Below, piece by piece: positions 31,317 through 33,575 of a DNA stretch of 33,575 bases. The DNA comes from Chara braunii. Lineage: Eukaryota > Streptophyta > Charophyceae > Charales > Characeae. How positions within the stretch are numbered: position 1 is the stretch's first letter; the number at the start of each line of letters is the position of its first letter. Location of the stretch: assembly GCA_003427395.1 (NCBI GenBank), contig BFEA01000115.1, positions 1,837,119 through 1,870,693 of the forward strand, given 5' to 3'. Below the pieces are notes generated by a model, which was not told where the DNA came from, searched no databases, and saw nothing but the letters and a program-made list of their open reading frames with translations. A program made the translations under genes and the position numbers.

Positions 31317-32430
31317 TTTTTATGCACACACACATTGTCGCACAAACATCCCAAAATTTTTTTTTTTTCTCTCTATTTTTCTTTCATGTTTTCTTTGTTT
31401 ATAAATAAAAGTAAAAAAAAAACATAAAAAAGTTCAAAATCAATTTTAATAATTCAAAAAACAAAACTATGATTTGTGCATTTGCGCTCTCATTGACGTA
31501 ATATATTTGTTTGGGGAGAAGTGCACAATCGTGTCTGTGGGCATTTGAGGGTCAAAATGATCGAACCCATAACCTTCCTGTTGCAACGTTATTACTTTAT
31601 TCACTGAGTTATCATGTTTTATTCAAAAAAATGCAACAAATTGATATATTGTGCAAACACAGTAGTACAATATAGAGCGTGACGTGGTAAGAAAGTGTGG
31701 TGTCGTGGGTGAAGTGGTCACAAAAATTTGATGTGTATTAATTTTTTCGAGAAAGTCATATTTTTTATTCATTTTCGAAGAGAATAACTATATATTCAAT
31801 ATAGTTTTTGAGCGAGTTTTGAACAGTTGCAGTATTATAATATGTGGTAGTGAATAAATTGATGTACCATGATAACTGCAGTTGTAAAACTTTGAGGAGG
31901 AAAAAACAAAATATGACGTTTTCATGTAATATTGGTTGCTTTCTCTTATTTGTGGAGCATAAACTGTTGGATTTTAATTGAGGATGTCGTTTAAGTTACA
32001 TTTTTAACTCATCTGTAAGACTATCAATGTTATTCACTAGTTTTGAAATATTTTTTTTACTATGAGCAATAATATGATATAAAACCATAATTATTATTGT
32101 GGGGGAAAAAAAAATCCAGTACTGAAATATGGTCTTGTATTTTTTTTTTTTAACAAAAAAATATAGGGTGGAATACGAAATACATTAAAAAAAAGATAGA
32201 CAAAGGAAAAAAAAACAAAAAATGTTTGGTTTTTTCGCATATGCTACAATACAAATATAAACGTGTTACCGCTCTTCGAGTTATAACTACTTAAAAAACT
32301 TTGGTAAATTCACAGGCATACGCATATAAATTTTATGACTCTTATTATACGTACAGTAAATAAAATAACGCTTTACAAAAAGAATTAAGAAAATAAATAA
32401 ATTATGGCGGTGAAACCTAGGCTACCAACC
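31041..32430. other. AT-rich spacer, no gene seen
   Basis: It contains the TC run listed next and several oligo-A or oligo-T runs (for example 32139-32150). No coding region longer than a short chance frame was recognised. Confidence 0.5.
31272..31311. repeat. (TC)20 microsatellite
   Basis: A pure TC run in AT-rich spacer. Confidence 0.95.
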
Positions 32431-32585
32431 GTGCCGCCCGGGCTTACTTGGACCTGCACGGTACTCGCCCGGGTGGCCCGGTCGGGTGGCTCACCCGGAC
32501 GACCCACCGGGCAGCCCAGCGCAAAATGAATTCGAGGGCCTTTTCAGCCCGGTTGGGCCACAGATCGGCCTCAGGTGCCCTTCGC
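32431..32585. repeat. GC-rich island flanked by oligo-A, third copy
   Basis: The block is made of GCCCGGG, CCCGGTCGGG and CACCCGG motifs in an AT-rich context, with an A run at about 32593-32604. It resembles the blocks at 6449 and 7504 in motif and setting, though alignment beyond the motifs is poor. Confidence 0.45.
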
Positions 32586-32754
32586 GCCTTCCCAAAAAAA
32601 AAAAACGGTCGCAAGGCTGACGATTGTTTTTTTTCCCGATAGCAATGAACGCCCGAGTTTCCTCCAGCCGTCGGCCCCACCGGGTAGCTTCCCTCCGTCG
32701 CGAAGCCCTTCACATCATCCCGTTGCGAGCCGCCGGACGCGCCTCAGTGAGTTC

Positions 32755-32990
32755 GTCATCCTCCTATTCTCCTCCTCTTGCTCTCTTCCTCCTCCTCTCC
32801 CTCCTCCTGCTCGCCTCCTCCTCTTCCTCCTTTTCTTCTTCCACCTCCGCTTCTTACTCTTTCTGGTCTTCCTCTTCCACCTCTTCTTCTTCAACCTCCT
32901 CTTCTTACTCTTCATGGTGTTCCCCTCTCTTCCTCCTCTTCCTCCTCCTCTTCTCCTCCTCTTCTTCCTCCTCCTCCTTGTCCAATTCCA
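32755..32990. repeat. Imperfect (CCT/CTT)n pyrimidine-rich simple sequence
   Basis: Nearly all bases are C or T, in trinucleotide-like CCT and CTT steps. It opens several frames at once on both strands, which is a composition effect. Confidence 0.85.
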
Positions 32991-33050
32991 ATCCACGTCC
33001 TCGTTTTCTCCGCCTTAACGCAATACGCCAACCAACTGCAGGATGTGCCA

Positions 33051-33053
<3 letters not shown>

Positions 33054-33122
<69 letters not shown>
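33054..33122. repeat. (GA)n microsatellite, about 34 units
   Basis: A pure GA run directly abutting the left arm of the terminal inverted repeat. Confidence 0.95.
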
Positions 33123-33126
<4 letters not shown>

Positions 33127-33575
33127 GTGTGGCTAGTGTTGTCGTGGAAGGGGGCGGAAGTCATGGGTGGTCATGGTGGGTTAGTGAAGGAGATGGAGAA
33201 GAAGAGGAGGAGGAGGATGTTGTCTGGATATGGCGGAAGCCAACGGCGGCTTCAACCAAGCGGAGAAACAGGAGAGCGAACGGGAGTGGGAGAGGGAGAG
33301 GGAGCAGAAGAGGTCAGGTCCACCAAAAGCACGAGTGGAGAAGGAGGTTGGTCGGTCCGTTGCAGCGGTCAATTTGGATGATACCATGATGCCATGATGA
33401 TGGATTTGTCTGTCTGTCTCTCCCCCCTCCTCGTCTCTTCCCCTCCTCGTCTCTTCCCCCTCCTCGTACAATTCGATCCAATTCACACCGTCTCTCCATC
33501 TCCTTCAATAACCCACCATGACCACCCATGGCTTCCGCCCCCTTCCACGACAACACTAGCCATGCCGCCTCTCTC
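33117..33575. repeat. 83-bp inverted repeat reaching the window end
   Basis: Arm 33117-33199 (GAGAGAGGCGG, GGCTAGTGTTGTCGTGGAAG, GTGGTCATGGTGGGTTA) is complementary to 33493-33575 at about 79 of 83 positions, around a 293-base spacer. The last bases of the window run into CTCTCTC, so the palindrome may continue into a (TC)n run matching the (GA)n before the left arm. Confidence 0.85.

Noticed and set aside
32578-33389. Ser/Pro/Leu- or Glu/Arg-rich frames near the window end
   Set aside because: They arise from (CCT)n and (GA)n simple sequence and stay open in several frames at once.

Overview
The window is nuclear DNA of a eukaryote in the plant lineage (streptophyte). The evidence is a complete seven-exon Rab7/RABG3 GTPase gene with plant-type sequence, GT-AG introns of up to 4.6 kb, a Ty3/gypsy chromovirus remnant, many (CT/GA)n microsatellites and AT-rich repeat-filled spacer. 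No prokaryotic feature is visible. A repeat-rich charophyte alga or early land plant would fit the very long introns and density of repeats, but the species cannot be fixed from the sequence.

Layout. Positions 1-2800 hold the decayed 3' end of a Ty3/gypsy chromovirus: integrase, linker and chromodomain, with internal deletions and a stop codon, followed by C/T-rich untranslated or LTR-like DNA. Positions 2800-12200 are spacer with TA, CT and GA microsatellites, GC-rich islands, a 21-bp perfect hairpin and several direct repeats, and no recognisable gene. Positions 26256-12247 (minus strand) are the Rab7 gene: 618 coding bases in seven exons spread over 14,010 bases, so introns make up about 96% of the span. 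The introns carry most of the window's repeats: an inverted-repeat element just after the first donor, a purine/pyrimidine-asymmetric 3-kb block in intron 2, a scaffold gap and tandem duplications in intron 3, and a cluster of MITE-like repeats in intron 4. Positions 26257-28670 hold the 5' flank, a 106-bp tandem repeat, a sequencing-adapter artefact and duplicated microsatellite units. Positions 28670-32400 are AT-rich and contain two copies of a roughly 525-bp foldback element, one with a second inverted-repeat element inserted in it. Positions 32400-33575 hold a GC island, pyrimidine-rich microsatellite DNA and a large inverted repeat that reaches the last base of the window.

The only gene I judge functional is Rab7, a late-endosome/vacuole trafficking GTPase. 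I found no undescribed multi-gene system. The most useful observations are a Nextera mate-pair junction adapter left in the assembly at 27658-27695 with a 172-bp artefactual duplication beside it, a family of inverted-repeat elements sharing a core AATAGAACGCCCGGT, a nested transposon insertion with a paralogous uninserted copy, and the strand-asymmetric intron 2 with its composition-driven long open frame.
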